Assembly (NCBI RefSeq): GCF_036311905.1 | Contig: NZ_JAZDCH010000006.1 | Span: 1-64,000, forward strand | DNA: 64,000 bases | Direction: 5' to 3' | From: Brachybacterium sp036311905 | GTDB taxonomy: Bacteria; Actinomycetota; Actinomycetes; Actinomycetales; Dermabacteraceae | Part shown: positions 48,508-59,225 of the stretch, in pieces | Layout: each line of letters opens with the position of its first letter | Position numbering within the stretch: position 1 is the stretch's first letter | The notes under the pieces: model-generated | Seen by the model: the letters and a program-made list of their open reading frames with translations, nothing else | The model's database searches: none | What the model was told of the DNA's origin: nothing | Position numbers and translations under genes: made by a program

Positions 48508-49440
48508 CTAGGAGCCGGGTGTAGCGGAGTCGTCGGCCGCGGAGGGCGGCGTGCCGGACTTCTCGACGTGGTCCTCGTCGGGGCCGTTGCCCTCGGTCTG
48601 GGCGGGCAGCTCGAAGGAGCCGTCAGCGGCGACGACCTCTCCCCCGCGGCGGCGCCGGCGGCGGGTGAGGTGGGCGACCATGGCGATGCCGACGAGGGCC
48701 ATCACGATCGCGACCAGAGTGTGGATGCGCAGCGGGCCGACCATCAGCACGGGCTCGGAGCGGATCGCGTCGATCCAGGCGCGGCCGATCGAGTAGATCG
48801 CGACGTAGCTCCAGAAGACGCGGCCGCCCGCGAGGTCGAAGCGGCGCGCGAGCCAGAGCAGCAGGACGACCCCGAGGAGGTTCCACAGCTGCTCGTAGAG
48901 GAAGGTCGGGTGGTAGGTGCCCGGCACGCAGCCGGGGATGGTCTCGCCGTTGGTCACGCAGGTGACCGTCCATGCCCAGGGGACGTAGGTGGCCGGCCCG
49001 TACAGCTCCTGGTTGAACCAGTTGCCGAAGCGGCCGATCGCCTGGGCGACCATCAGGGTGGGGGCGAGGGTGTCCGCGAGAGCGGTGAAGGAGACGCCCT
49101 TGAGGCGGGCCATGAACCACACGGCCACGGCGCCGCCGGCGATGCCGCCGTAGATCGCGAGGCCGCCCTGCCAGATGTAGAGGATGGCGACGGGGTCGCC
49201 GCCCGGGCCGAAGAAGGGCGCGGGAGAGGTGAGGACGTGCCAGATCCGCGCCCCGATGATCCCCGCGACGATCCCGGCGAAGGCGATGTCGAAGAGGTCG
49301 TCGCCGTTGCCGCCGCGGGCGACCCAGCGCTTCGTGCCCCACCAGAGGGCCACCCCCATGCCGGCCAGGATGCACAGGGCGTAGAAGTGGATGGTGAGCG
49401 GGCCGAGGGAGACGGCGGAGATCGGCGAGCTGGGGATCAT
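48508..49440 (-). CDS. lgt: Prolipoprotein diacylglyceryl transferase
   Basis: Membrane enzyme that adds diacylglycerol to lipobox cysteines, as needed for lipoproteins such as the one at 38400-39761. 310 aa, about seven membrane helices. The Lgt signature GRFGNWFNQELYG is at 136-148; YGGIAGGAVAVWF and HPTFLYEQLWN are also conserved. The C-terminal 60 residues are a charged, acidic tail. Position after trpA is the normal actinobacterial order. Confidence 0.96.
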   Translation of the reverse strand: MIPSSPISAVSLGPLTIHFYALCILAGMGVALWWGTKRWVARGGNGDDLFDIAFAGIVAGIIGARIWHVLTSPAPFFGPGGDPVAILYIWQGGLAIYGGIAGGAVAVWFMARLKGVSFTALADTLAPTLMVAQAIGRFGNWFNQELYGPATYVPWAWTVTCVTNGETIPGCVPGTYHPTFLYEQLWNLLGVVLLLWLARRFDLAGGRVFWSYVAIYSIGRAWIDAIRSEPVLMVGPLRIHTLVAIVMALVGIAMVAHLTRRRRRRGGEVVAADGSFELPAQTEGNGPDEDHVEKSGTPPSAADDSATPGS

Positions 49441-49471
49441 CGGTGCTGTCTCCTCTCTGCGCTGCGGGGGC

Positions 49472-49493
49472 GGCGCGCCCTCGAGGGGGCGCC
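49472..49493 (-). terminator. Hairpin between trpA and lgt
   Basis: GGCGC (49472-49476) pairs with GCGCC (49489-49493) around the palindrome CCCTCGAGGG. It could end or attenuate the trp transcript. Confidence 0.45.
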
Positions 49494-49552
49494 CGGCCGG
49501 TCCGGGGACGGGGTGTCGGGGTCCTGCTCCGCCGCCTCAGGGGCGGGGCTCG

Positions 49553-50386
49553 TCACTGGGGACGCTGGGCCCGCTCGACGCCGGCGCGGAGATCATCGGC
49601 CACCGCGGAGAGCGCGGTGCGGGCCGCCGCGTCATCGCCTTTATGGTCCAGGAGAGCCCGCACGAAGGCGGACCCGACGATCACTCCATCAGCGTACGCG
49701 CCGACCTGCGCGGCCTGCTCACCGTTTGAGACGCCCAGACCCACGCAGACGTTCCGCGCGCCCGCCGCCCGGGTGCGCTCCACCAGGCCCTCGGTGGCCG
49801 TGGAGACGCTCGCCCGGGTGCCGGTGACACCCATCGTGCTGGCCGCGTAGACGAATCCGCGTGTGTGCGAGACCACATAGGAGAGCCGGTCCGCCGGCGA
49901 GCTCGGAGCGACGAGGAACACACGGTCGACCGCATGCTCGTCCGAGGCGGCGATCCAGTCGGCGCCCTCGTCGGGGATGAGGTCCGGGGTGATCACCCCG
50001 GCACCACCGGCGGCGGCGAGATCCCGGGCGAAGGCGTTCGGCCCGTAGGCGAGCACGGGGTTCCAGTAGGACATGACGAGGATCGCGGCCCCGCGGCCCG
50101 AGAGCCGCTCCACGGCCTCGAGGACGTGCCGGGTGCGGACCCCGCCGGCGAGGGCCGCGCCGGCCGCCCGCTGGATGACAGGGCCGTCCATGACCGGGTC
50201 CGAGTAGGGAAGGCCCAGCTCGATCATGTCGGCGCCGTGGTCGATGAGGACCTTCGCCGCCTCGACCGAGCGGTCGAGGTCCGGGTAGCCGACGGGGAGG
50301 TAGCCGATGAGGGCCGCACGGCCCTCGCCGCGGGCCCGGTCCAGGGCGTCGCCGGAGCGGAGCCGGCCGGTGTCGGGGGTGCTCAT
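49553..50386 (-). CDS. trpA: Tryptophan synthase, alpha subunit
   Basis: Cleaves indole-3-glycerol phosphate to indole, which passes to TrpB. 277 aa TIM barrel from the ATG at 50386 (ATGA overlap with trpB). Visible: ALIGYLPVGYPD, the catalytic glutamate and aspartate in IELGLPYSDPVMDGPVIQ, LVMSYWNPVLAYG, DLIPDEG, and VGLGVSNGEQA for phosphate binding. Confidence 0.96.
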   Translation of the reverse strand: MSTPDTGRLRSGDALDRARGEGRAALIGYLPVGYPDLDRSVEAAKVLIDHGADMIELGLPYSDPVMDGPVIQRAAGAALAGGVRTRHVLEAVERLSGRGAAILVMSYWNPVLAYGPNAFARDLAAAGGAGVITPDLIPDEGADWIAASDEHAVDRVFLVAPSSPADRLSYVVSHTRGFVYAASTMGVTGTRASVSTATEGLVERTRAAGARNVCVGLGVSNGEQAAQVGAYADGVIVGSAFVRALLDHKGDDAAARTALSAVADDLRAGVERAQRPQ

Positions 50387-51726
50387 CGGATCTCCTCCGG
50401 GGTGTCGGTGGCGTCGAGGGTGCCCCGGGCCATGGCGCGCAGCGCCGAGAGGTCCCCGCTGACGGCGTCCTCGTCCCCGCCGACGAGGCCGAACCACCGC
50501 GAGGCGGTGTCGACGTCCTTGTCCCCGCGGCCCGAGAGGCTCACCAGGATCACGGCGTCCTCCCCCAGCTCGCGGCCGAGCTCGAGGGCTCCGGCGAGGG
50601 CGTGCGCCGACTCGATGGCGGGCATGATCCCCTCGGTCATGGACAGCAGCGCGAAGGCGTCCATCGCGGGACCGTCGTCGATCGCCCGGTACTCGGCGCG
50701 GCGGATGTCCGCGAGCCAGGCGTGCTCCGGGCCGACGCTCGGGTAGTCGAGCCCCGCGGAGACCGAGTGGGAGGGGATGGTCTGGCCGTCCTCGTCCTGC
50801 ATCACGAAGGAGCGGGCACCGTGGAGCACGCCGGGGCTGCCGCCACCGATGGTCGCCGAGTGCCGTCCCGAGGAGATCCCGTCTCCCCCGGCCTCGCATC
50901 CGACGAGGCGGACCAGCGGGTCGGTGTCGTCGAGGAAGGCGTGGAAGATGCCCATCGCGTTCGAGCCGCCGCCCACGCAGGCGACGACCGCATCGGGCAG
51001 ACGGCCGGTGCGGTCGAGGACCTGGGCACGGGCCTCCTCGCCGATGATGCGGTGGAAGTCGCGCACCATCACCGGGAACGGGTGGGGCCCCGCGACGGTG
51101 CCCAGCAGGTAGTGGGTGGTCTCCACGTTCGCGACCCAGTCGCGGAAGGCCTCGTTGATGGCGTCCTTGAGTGTGCGGGATCCCTGGGAGACGGCGACGA
51201 CGTCCGCACCGAGCAGGCGCATCCGGGCGACGTTCAGGGCCTGCCGCTCGGTGTCCTCCTCCCCCATGTAGATCGTGCAGTCCAGGCCGAACAGGGCGGC
51301 GGCGGTCGCGGTCGCGACGCCGTGCTGGCCGGCGCCGGTCTCGGCGATCAGCCGGGTCTTGCCCATGCGCCGGGTCAGGAGCGCCTGGCCGAGCACGTTG
51401 TTGATCTTGTGCGAGCCGGTGTGGTTGAGGTCCTCGCGCTTGAGCAGGATCCGGGCACCTCCCGCGAGGCGGGAGAAGCGGGGCGCCTCGCTCAGCAGCG
51501 AGGGGCGCCCGGTGTACTCGGCGGCGAGGCGACGCAGCTCGGCCACGAACTCGGGGTCGAGGATCGCCTTCTGGTAGACCTCGTTCAGCTCGTCGAGGGC
51601 GGGGACGAGGGCCTCGGGCAGGAACCTGCCGCCGAAGTCGCCGAAGTAGGGTCCGGCCTCCGAGCGGAGCTCTCCGTCGGGCCGGTCCATGTCGGGGACG
51701 GGCAGGGGCGATGCGGGGGTGCTCAT
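50383..51726 (-). CDS. trpB: Tryptophan synthase, beta subunit
   Basis: PLP enzyme joining indole and serine to tryptophan. 447 aa; PLP lysine Lys107 in NHTGSHKINN, GAGQHGVATATAAALFGL, and the phosphate-cup CVGGGSNAMGIFHAF. It overlaps trpC and trpA by 4 bp each, so the three are translationally coupled. Confidence 0.97.
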   Translation of the reverse strand: MSTPASPLPVPDMDRPDGELRSEAGPYFGDFGGRFLPEALVPALDELNEVYQKAILDPEFVAELRRLAAEYTGRPSLLSEAPRFSRLAGGARILLKREDLNHTGSHKINNVLGQALLTRRMGKTRLIAETGAGQHGVATATAAALFGLDCTIYMGEEDTERQALNVARMRLLGADVVAVSQGSRTLKDAINEAFRDWVANVETTHYLLGTVAGPHPFPVMVRDFHRIIGEEARAQVLDRTGRLPDAVVACVGGGSNAMGIFHAFLDDTDPLVRLVGCEAGGDGISSGRHSATIGGGSPGVLHGARSFVMQDEDGQTIPSHSVSAGLDYPSVGPEHAWLADIRRAEYRAIDDGPAMDAFALLSMTEGIMPAIESAHALAGALELGRELGEDAVILVSLSGRGDKDVDTASRWFGLVGGDEDAVSGDLSALRAMARGTLDATDTPEEIR

Positions 51727-52556
51727 GCCGGAGCTCCTTCGGTCTGGGGACGGCCGCGGCGGGGCACGCGACGGAACGAGGCGACGGCGGCGGCCGGGTC
51801 GCCGGAGGTGACGAGGGCCTCGCCGACCAGGACGGCATCGGCCCCGGCGGCGGCATAGGCCTCGACGTCCGCGACGCTCGCCACCGCGGACTCCCCGATC
51901 GCGAGAGGGCCCGCGGGGATCCGGCCGATCAGCTCGGCGGCCCGCGTGAGGTCCACGTCGAGGGTCTTGAGGTTGCGGGCGTTCACGCCGATGAGATCGG
52001 CGCCGAGGGCGAGGGCCCGATCCAGCTCCTCCTCGGTGTGGGTCTCGACGAGCGCCTGCATGCCGAGGGCGGTGGTGAGGTCGTGCAGCTCGCGCAGGAG
52101 GCCGTCCTCGAGCGCCGCGACGATGAGCAGCACCAGGTCCGCGCCGTGGGCGCGCGCCTCGAAGACCTGGTACGGGTCGACGACGAAGTCCTTGCGCAGC
52201 ACCGGGACGTCCACCCGCTCGCGCACCGCGTCGAGGTCGGCGAGGGTGCCGCGGAAGCGGCGCTGTTCGGTGAGGACGCTGATCGCCGAGGCGCCGGCGT
52301 CGGCGTAGGCTGCGGCGAGCACGGCGGGCTCGGGGATCTCCGCGAGTTCCCCCTTGGAGGGGCTGGCGCGCTTGACCTCGGCGATGAGGCCGAGGGTGGT
52401 GCCATCGCCCTCGAGGGCGGCGCGTGCGTCGCGGGCGGGGGCGGCGGCGCGCGCCCGTCGGGCGATCTCCTCGGCGGGCACCGCCTGACGGCGCGGCGCG
52501 AGGTCCTCGCGCACGCCCGCGATGATCTCGTCGAGAACGGTTCCGGTGGTGGTCAC
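51723..52556 (-). CDS. trpC: Indole-3-glycerol phosphate synthase
   Basis: Ring closure of CdRP to indole-3-glycerol phosphate. 277 aa from the GTG at 52556, which follows AGGAGG by five bases. Motifs: LIAEVKRASPSKG (substrate-binding Lys), VLRKDFVVDPYQVFEARAHG, IGVNARNLKT and IGESAV. trpD is not in the cluster and must be elsewhere; trpF is often absent in actinobacteria because PriA replaces it. Confidence 0.96.
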   Translation of the reverse strand: MTTTGTVLDEIIAGVREDLAPRRQAVPAEEIARRARAAAPARDARAALEGDGTTLGLIAEVKRASPSKGELAEIPEPAVLAAAYADAGASAISVLTEQRRFRGTLADLDAVRERVDVPVLRKDFVVDPYQVFEARAHGADLVLLIVAALEDGLLRELHDLTTALGMQALVETHTEEELDRALALGADLIGVNARNLKTLDVDLTRAAELIGRIPAGPLAIGESAVASVADVEAYAAAGADAVLVGEALVTSGDPAAAVASFRRVPRRGRPQTEGAPA

Positions 52557-52618
52557 GGAGGCCTCCTGGGCGGTGGGGACGGGGCGGCGGGGCCGGCGCC
52601 CGTCACGGTCGGCGCGGG

Positions 52619-53134
52619 TCAGGCGCCGACGAGGGACGTCGGGGCGAGGAACCAGAACAGCGGCAGGTTCCGCGCCACGGTGTACAGCGCGAGCAGAGCG
52701 AGCGCGCTGAGGAGCAGCGGCATCGGGGGACGCCAGGCGAGGGTCCGTCCCTGCACCCGGCGGACGGCCCAGGCGAGCAGGCCGAGGGCCACGACGGGCA
52801 GGGCCAGCACGACGGGGGCGTTGTTGCGCAGGGCCAGCAGCGGATCGCCGTCGAGCAGGGCGTGGACAGCGCGGGTCGCCCCACAGCCGGGGCAGTGCAG
52901 CCCAGTCAGGTGGTACACGATGCACAGCGGCACATCGGTGCGGAAGGGATCGAACACGAGCTGCACGCCGAGGGCGAGGGCGAGTCCTCCCAGCCCGATG
53001 CCGAGCGGCAGCAGCAGGGCGCGCGGACCGCGGACGCCGGGGGTCGTGCCGTCCTCGCGGCCGACGGGGCCGTGATCTGCGGCGGCGCGGTGCGGCACGG
53101 GCTGGCCGTGCTGCTCCGACGCCGCGGCGGTCAC
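52619..53134 (-). CDS. DUF2752 membrane protein
   Basis: 171-aa membrane protein with the DUF2752 signature CPGCGATRAVHALLDGD, three or four hydrophobic helices (LLPLGIGLGGLALALGVQL, VVLALPVVALGLLAWAV, LLLSALALLALYTVA) and a variable 40-residue N-terminus. Function unknown; the cysteine pair might bind metal or form a disulfide. GTG start overlaps the preceding gene by 4 bp. The family often lies inside trp operons of actinobacteria. Confidence 0.85.
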   Translation of the reverse strand: MTAAASEQHGQPVPHRAAADHGPVGREDGTTPGVRGPRALLLPLGIGLGGLALALGVQLVFDPFRTDVPLCIVYHLTGLHCPGCGATRAVHALLDGDPLLALRNNAPVVLALPVVALGLLAWAVRRVQGRTLAWRPPMPLLLSALALLALYTVARNLPLFWFLAPTSLVGA

Positions 53135-53400
53135 CGCGCCTCGGACTCGGCGGCGGCGCGGCGCGGCTGGCCGAGCCCGGCCAGCGACAGGCCGACGCCC
53201 GCGAGGATGGCGAGCACGACGAGGCCGGCGCCGATCCACACCAGGATCGACAGCTGCGGCTGCGCGGCGGCATCCGGGAGGATCATGCCCAGGGCCAGAA
53301 CCACCGAGCCGATCACGATGCCCATGTTCATCGTCCAGGCGGCCACGGTCTTGCCCTCGTTGTGGTGCGGCTGCGGGGGCACGGTGTAGGTCTTGGTCAT
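53131..53400 (-). CDS. HGxxPAAW-family small membrane protein
   Basis: 89 aa, ATG at 53400 with GAGAAGGA upstream. Starts MTKTYTVPPQPHHNEGKTVAAW, the degenerate HGxxPAAW motif here being HNEGKTVAAW, then two membrane helices (MGIVIGSVVLALGMIL and LVWIGAGLVVLAILAGVGL). Function unknown; a regular member of actinobacterial trp operons. Confidence 0.85.
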   Translation of the reverse strand: MTKTYTVPPQPHHNEGKTVAAWTMNMGIVIGSVVLALGMILPDAAAQPQLSILVWIGAGLVVLAILAGVGLSLAGLGQPRRAAAESEAR

Positions 53401-53471
53401 GGTCCTTCTCCGGTCGGTGGCCTGATCGGCACTCATTGTGCCACGAGCAGGGTCTCCACCCGGCGAGGCGC

Positions 53472-54191
53472 TCAGTCCCCGGAGCCGGTCCGGTCGGCGG
53501 CCTCGGCGGACTCCGATGCCTCCGCAGCCTCGGCGGGCTCCGTCTGCTCGGTCGGGTCCTCGCCGCGGGTCAGCGCGTCCCAGGCGGCGGCCGGATCCGC
53601 CTGCGGATCGACGTCGACGGCCACGGCGGCCGCCGCGCTGCGATACCGGCTGCGCCGCGGCCAGCGCCCGCCCACGAGCACCGTGGCGGCGCCGACGAGG
53701 ACCAGCAGCAGGGCCGGGACGACGGTGAGCCACGGCCACAGGGTGGCCTCGGCCTCGATCGCGCCGCCCACCACCCCGGTGGCCTCGGCGACCGTGCCGC
53801 TCGCGGCGGAGACCGGATCGCGGAGCGGGCCGAACGCCGCCGCGCCCGCCGCGACGCCGGCGACCATCAGCACCGGACCGGTGACGAAGCGCACCCAGCT
53901 CGAGGACAGGGAGGTCGCGAGCGAGGCCGCGAGGGCGACGACCGCGAGCGCGACCACGGCGGGCGCGGCGTCGGAGCCGCCGACCTCGAGGGCCTGGGCG
54001 GTCCCCGTGAGGTTCGCGGCGAGGGCGTCCACCCACGTCAGGCGGGTCACGCCGAGCAGCAGGCCGGAGGCGGCCACCCCGAGCAGCACCGCGGTACGGC
54101 GCGTCGGGCGGGCGGCGGCCGCCGCGCCCTCCGACTGCTCGTCCGCGCCCGGCTGGTCCACGGCGGGGTCGTCGCCCGTCCGCTCGCTCAT
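53472..54191 (-). CDS. Trp biosynthesis-associated membrane protein
   Basis: 239 aa with four hydrophobic helices (TAVLLGVAASGLLLGVTRLTW, VVALAVVALAASLATSL, FVTGPVLMVAGVAAGAAAF, LWPWLTVVPALLLVLVGAATV) and a cytosolic tail containing the conserved WDALTRGEDPT motif. This family occurs between trpE and trpC in many actinobacteria; its role is unknown. Start overlaps the trpE stop (ATGA). Confidence 0.9.
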   Translation of the reverse strand: MSERTGDDPAVDQPGADEQSEGAAAAARPTRRTAVLLGVAASGLLLGVTRLTWVDALAANLTGTAQALEVGGSDAAPAVVALAVVALAASLATSLSSSWVRFVTGPVLMVAGVAAGAAAFGPLRDPVSAASGTVAEATGVVGGAIEAEATLWPWLTVVPALLLVLVGAATVLVGGRWPRRSRYRSAAAAVAVDVDPQADPAAAWDALTRGEDPTEQTEPAEAAEASESAEAADRTGSGD

Positions 54192-55810
54192 GCGCCGCGC
54201 AGGGTGTCGGCCGAGGCGACGGCGCGCAGGGCAGCGGCCGCCTTGGACTGGGTCTCGCGATGCTCCATCGTGGGCTGCGAGTCCGCGACCACTCCCCCGC
54301 CCGCCTGCACATGGGCGTCGCCGTCGACCAGCACCGCGGTGCGGATAGCGATGGCCATGTCCATGTCGCCGGCGAAGTCGATGTAGCCGACCGTCCCGCC
54401 GTAGACGCCGCGGCGCACCGGCTCGAGGCGGTCGATGATCCGCATCGCGGACGGCTTCGGAGCCCCCGAGAGGGTCCCCGCGGGGAAGGTCGCCCGCAGC
54501 GCGTCGTAGGCGAGGGCCTCCTCGCGGATCCTCCCGGTCACGGTCGAGACGATGTGCTGGATGTGCGAGAAGCGCTCGATGTGCATGAAGTCGCGCACCA
54601 CGACGGTCCCCGGATCGCAGAACTTCTGCAGGTCGTTGCGGGCGAGGTCGACGAGCATGAGGTGCTCGGAGCGCTCCTTCGGATCGCCGAGGAGCTCCTC
54701 GGCGAGGCGCTCGTCCTCCTCAGGGGTCGCGCCGCGCGGCCGCGAGCCGGCGATCGGGTGGGTCGTCGCCGTGCGACCGCGCACGGTCACGAGCGACTCG
54801 GGGCTCGCGCCGACCACGTCGATCGCGCGACCCTCGGCGTCGGTGGTGCGCAGCAGGTACATGTAGGGGCTCGGGTTCATCCGTCGCAGCACCCGGTACA
54901 CGTCGAGCGGATCCGCCGCCGTGGGCAGGGAGAACCGCTGCGAGGGGACGACCTGGAAGATCTCGCCGTCGACGATGTCGGCGACGGCCTCGCGCACCGC
55001 GGCCTCGTACTCGAGCTGGGCGGTGCGGGCCTTCGGCTCGGCGTCCCGCACCGTCTCGTACACCATGGCGCTCGTGGTGAGCGGGCGGCGCAGGGCCTCC
55101 CGCATCGTCTCCAGACGCGCGAGGGCGTCGTCATAGGCGGCGTCGACGCCCTCGTCGGTCGCGTTCAGGTTCAGGGCGTTCGCCACCAGCACCACCGTCG
55201 CGTCGTGCGCATCGTGCACGGCGACGTCCTGGGCGAGGAGCATGGAGAGGTCGGGGATGTCGATCTCATCCGGCGGGGCATCCGGGAGCTTCTCCCAGTG
55301 GCGGACCGCGTCGTAGGCGACGAAGCCCACCATCCCTCCGGAGAAGGGCGGGAGATGGGACTGCCGGGCGGCGCGGAAGGCCTCGGTGACCGCGCGGAGC
55401 GCCTCGACGGGGCTGCCGTCGACGGGCACCCCGGCAGGCACGTCACCGATCCAGTGGGCGCGACCTTCCCGTTCGGTGAGCACGGCCCGCGCCCGCGTGC
55501 CGATGATCGAGTAGCGGCTGTCGCCGCCCTCGCCGGCCGACTCGAGGAGGAAGGTGCCGCGGCCGTCCCCGGCGTCGGTGAGCCGACGGTAGAGGGAGAC
55601 GGGGGTGTCCTCGTCCACGAGCAGGCGCACGCTCACGGGCACGACGCGCTGCCGGGAGGCGAGGGCGCGGAAGGTCTCGCGGTCGGGGACCACGCGACCC
55701 AGGGCGTCCCCCTCGAGCCCTCCGACGAGCTCGGGATAGGCGGTGATCCCCGCATCGGCCCCGGTCACCCCGGGGGTCCCGGAATCGGGCCCGCTGAACG
55801 GCGCGCTCAT
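54188..55810 (-). CDS. trpE: Anthranilate synthase component I
   Basis: Converts chorismate to anthranilate with the glutamine amidotransferase TrpG (not in this window). 540 aa from the ATG at 55810 (overlapping hisI). The N-terminal LLES motif (FLLESAGEGG) is the tryptophan feedback site; the catalytic part has VGASPESLV, PIAGSRPRG, the LVDLARNDLQKF metal-binding motif and LSGAPKPSAMRIID. Feedback by tryptophan is therefore likely. First gene of the trp cluster. Confidence 0.97.
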   Translation of the reverse strand: MSAPFSGPDSGTPGVTGADAGITAYPELVGGLEGDALGRVVPDRETFRALASRQRVVPVSVRLLVDEDTPVSLYRRLTDAGDGRGTFLLESAGEGGDSRYSIIGTRARAVLTEREGRAHWIGDVPAGVPVDGSPVEALRAVTEAFRAARQSHLPPFSGGMVGFVAYDAVRHWEKLPDAPPDEIDIPDLSMLLAQDVAVHDAHDATVVLVANALNLNATDEGVDAAYDDALARLETMREALRRPLTTSAMVYETVRDAEPKARTAQLEYEAAVREAVADIVDGEIFQVVPSQRFSLPTAADPLDVYRVLRRMNPSPYMYLLRTTDAEGRAIDVVGASPESLVTVRGRTATTHPIAGSRPRGATPEEDERLAEELLGDPKERSEHLMLVDLARNDLQKFCDPGTVVVRDFMHIERFSHIQHIVSTVTGRIREEALAYDALRATFPAGTLSGAPKPSAMRIIDRLEPVRRGVYGGTVGYIDFAGDMDMAIAIRTAVLVDGDAHVQAGGGVVADSQPTMEHRETQSKAAAALRAVASADTLRGA

Positions 55811-56183
55811 GCGGTGCGCTCCGCGGCGTCGAGCACGACGGCTCCGAGGTCCGTGCCGTCGAAGCACGTGGTGGTGCCGCGATGGCAGGCCGCACCGACC
55901 TGGTCCACCCGCACCAGGAGGGTGTCGCCGTCGCAGTCCAGGGCGACCGATCGCACCCACTGGACGTGGCCGCTGGTGTCGCCCTTGCGCCAGTACTCGC
56001 CCCGGGAGCGGGACCAGTAGGTGGCGCGGCCGGTGGTCAGGGTGCGGTGCAGCGCCTCGTCGTCCATCCAGCCGACCATGAGCACCTGCTCGGTCGACGC
56101 GTCCTGGACGACGGCGGTGATCAGGCCGGCATCATCGCGCTTGAGGCGCGCGGCGAGCTCGGCGGGCAGCGGGGAGGGGACGT

Positions 56184-56187
<4 letters not shown>
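55807..56187 (-). CDS. hisI: Phosphoribosyl-AMP cyclohydrolase
   Basis: Third step of histidine synthesis. 126 aa, single-domain HisI without HisE. Motifs: VLMVGWMDDEALHRTL, TYWSRSRGEYWRKGDTSGH, ALDCDGDTLLV and QVGAACHRGTTTCF, which carry the zinc cysteines and substrate residues. GTG start overlaps metK and the stop overlaps trpE, so it is coupled to both. The rest of the his genes lie elsewhere. Confidence 0.95.
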
Positions 56188-57391
<1,204 letters not shown>

Positions 57392-57395
<4 letters not shown>

Positions 57396-58666
57396 GGTGT
57401 CGAGGATACGTCGGCGAGCAGACCGACGAGCTCATCGAGCACGGCGTGGGCGACCGCGGTCTTCGAGCCGGCGGCCGCGCCGCGGTCGGCGCCCTCCGCG
57501 TCCAGGATCCGCACCGCGTTCTCGTCCGCGCCGAAGACGCCCGTGGTGATGTCGTTGAAGACCAGCAGGTCGGCGCCCTTGCGGCGCGCCTTCGCGCGGG
57601 CGAGCTCGAGGGCGCTCGCCCCTCCCCCGCCGGTCTCGGCGGCGAAGCCCACGATCACCGGCCGCTGCGCGTCTCCGCGGTCCAGCACGCTGCTGCGCAG
57701 CACGTCCTCGGTGCGGCGCAGGGAGATCACGGGCACCGAGTCCGTGGAGGACTCGTCCTTCTTGATCTTGTGGTCCGCCGGCTCCGCGGCGGTGAAGTCG
57801 GCGACGGCGGCCGCCATCACGAGCGCGTCGACGGAGCCGCGGTGAGCGGCGATCGTCGCGGCGAGCTCAGCGGCGTCGCCCACGTCCGTCCGCACGGCGC
57901 CCGGCGGTGTCTCGAGCCCGACGTTCGCGGCGGCGAGGTGCACCCGGGCACCGCGCACGAGCGCGGCGTGGGCGAGGGCCCAGCCCTGCTTCCCCGAGGA
58001 GTGGTTGGCGAGATAACGCACCGGGTCGAGCCTCTCGCGGGTCCCGCCCGCGCTGATCAGCAGCTCGCGGCCGACGAGGTCGCGGCGGACGGCGCCGTCG
58101 GCCGTGCGGGGCGCGGCGATCGCCGCGCGGGCCGCCTCGAGGATCGCCTCCGGCTCGGGGAGGCGGCCCGGGCCCGAGTCCGGCCCGGTGAGCCGGCCGA
58201 CGGCGGGCTCGAGGACGACCAGGCCCCGTTCGCGCAGCACCGCGACGTTCTCGCGGGTGCTGGGGTGCTCCCACATCTCAGTGTGCATCGCCGGGGCGAC
58301 CACGACCGGGGCGCGGGTGACGAGCAGCGAGGCGGTCAGCAGGTCATCGGCGCGGCCGATCCGCATCCGGGCGAGGAGGTCGGCCGTCGCGGGGGCGATC
58401 ACCACCAGATCGGCCTGCTGGCCGTGGCGGACGTGCGCCACCTCGTCGACGTCCTCGAAGACCGAGGTGAGCACCGGGTGATGGCTCAGCGCCTCCCAGG
58501 TAGCCGCCCCGACGAAGGCGAGGGACGCCTCCGTGGGGACGACGCGCACCGAGGCCCCGGACGCGACGAGACCGCGCACCAGGTGCGCGGTCTTGTACGC
58601 GGCGATGCCGCCTCCGACCCCCACCAGGACGCGCGCTCCCTCGAGGGTGCGCAGCTCGCTGCTCAT
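57392..58666 (-). CDS. coaBC: Phosphopantothenoylcysteine decarboxylase/synthetase
   Basis: Bifunctional coenzyme A enzyme, 424 aa. N-terminal CoaC flavoprotein (GVGGGIAAYKTAHLVRGL, SHHPV with the active histidine, PAMHTEMW) and C-terminal CoaB ligase (ISAGGTRERLDPVRYL, NHSSGKQGWALA, AAVADF and a KKDE lysine motif). CoaE, the last enzyme of the pathway, is at 26846-27481. Confidence 0.96.
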
Positions 58667-58691
58667 CGGTGCTCCCGGCGGGGTGGACGGA

Positions 58692-59054
58692 TCAGAAGGT
58701 GAAATCCGACGGGGGGATCTCGGGGGCGTCGTCGCCGAGCAGCAGCGGCGCGGGCGCGTTGGGATCGGGCTCGTTCTGCGCCGCGTACTCCTCCTCGTCG
58801 ATCTCGCGGACCGTCAGGAGGCCCTCGTCGATCTCGCGGAGCGCGATCGAGAGCGGCTTCTCCTGGTTGTCGACATCCACCAGGGGGCCGACGAACTCGA
58901 GCAGGCCCTCGGAGAGCTGCGAGTAGTAGGCGTTGATCTGGCGGGCGCGCTGGGAGGCGTACAGCACCAGGGCGTACTTCGAGTCGACGGTCTCCAGGAG
59001 ACGGTCGATCGGCGGGTTCGTGATGCCCTCGGGCTGGGCGACGGTTCCGGCCAC
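58692..59054 (-). CDS. rpoZ: RNA polymerase omega subunit
   Basis: Small RNA polymerase subunit that aids folding and assembly of beta prime. 120 aa from the GTG at 59054 (GAAGGGA upstream). GITNPPIDRLLETVDSKYAL and ARQINAYYSQL are the omega core; the C-terminal half is acidic. Normal gmk-rpoZ-coaBC neighbourhood. Confidence 0.95.
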   Translation of the reverse strand: MAGTVAQPEGITNPPIDRLLETVDSKYALVLYASQRARQINAYYSQLSEGLLEFVGPLVDVDNQEKPLSIALREIDEGLLTVREIDEEEYAAQNEPDPNAPAPLLLGDDAPEIPPSDFTF

Positions 59055-59206
59055 GGAAGTCCCTTCATCGAAAGTGTGCGTGCGACTGACCAGGATACGC
59101 CCTGGACCCCCCGGGGCGCGAGGGCGCCCGGGGACCGGCCGCGTGAGACGGCGCACGCCGGGGCGGGTGCGGAGATCCTGCGGGAACGGCGCGAAGGCGG
59201 AGAACC

Positions 59207-59224
59207 CGCGGGGTCGCCCCCGCG
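59207..59224 (-). terminator. Terminator after gmk
   Basis: CGCGGGG (59207-59213) pairs with CCCCGCG (59218-59224), loop TCGC, directly after the gmk stop. A second GC-rich inverted repeat lies at about 59109-59134 in the 171-base gap before rpoZ. Confidence 0.5.
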
Positions 59225-59225
59225 C

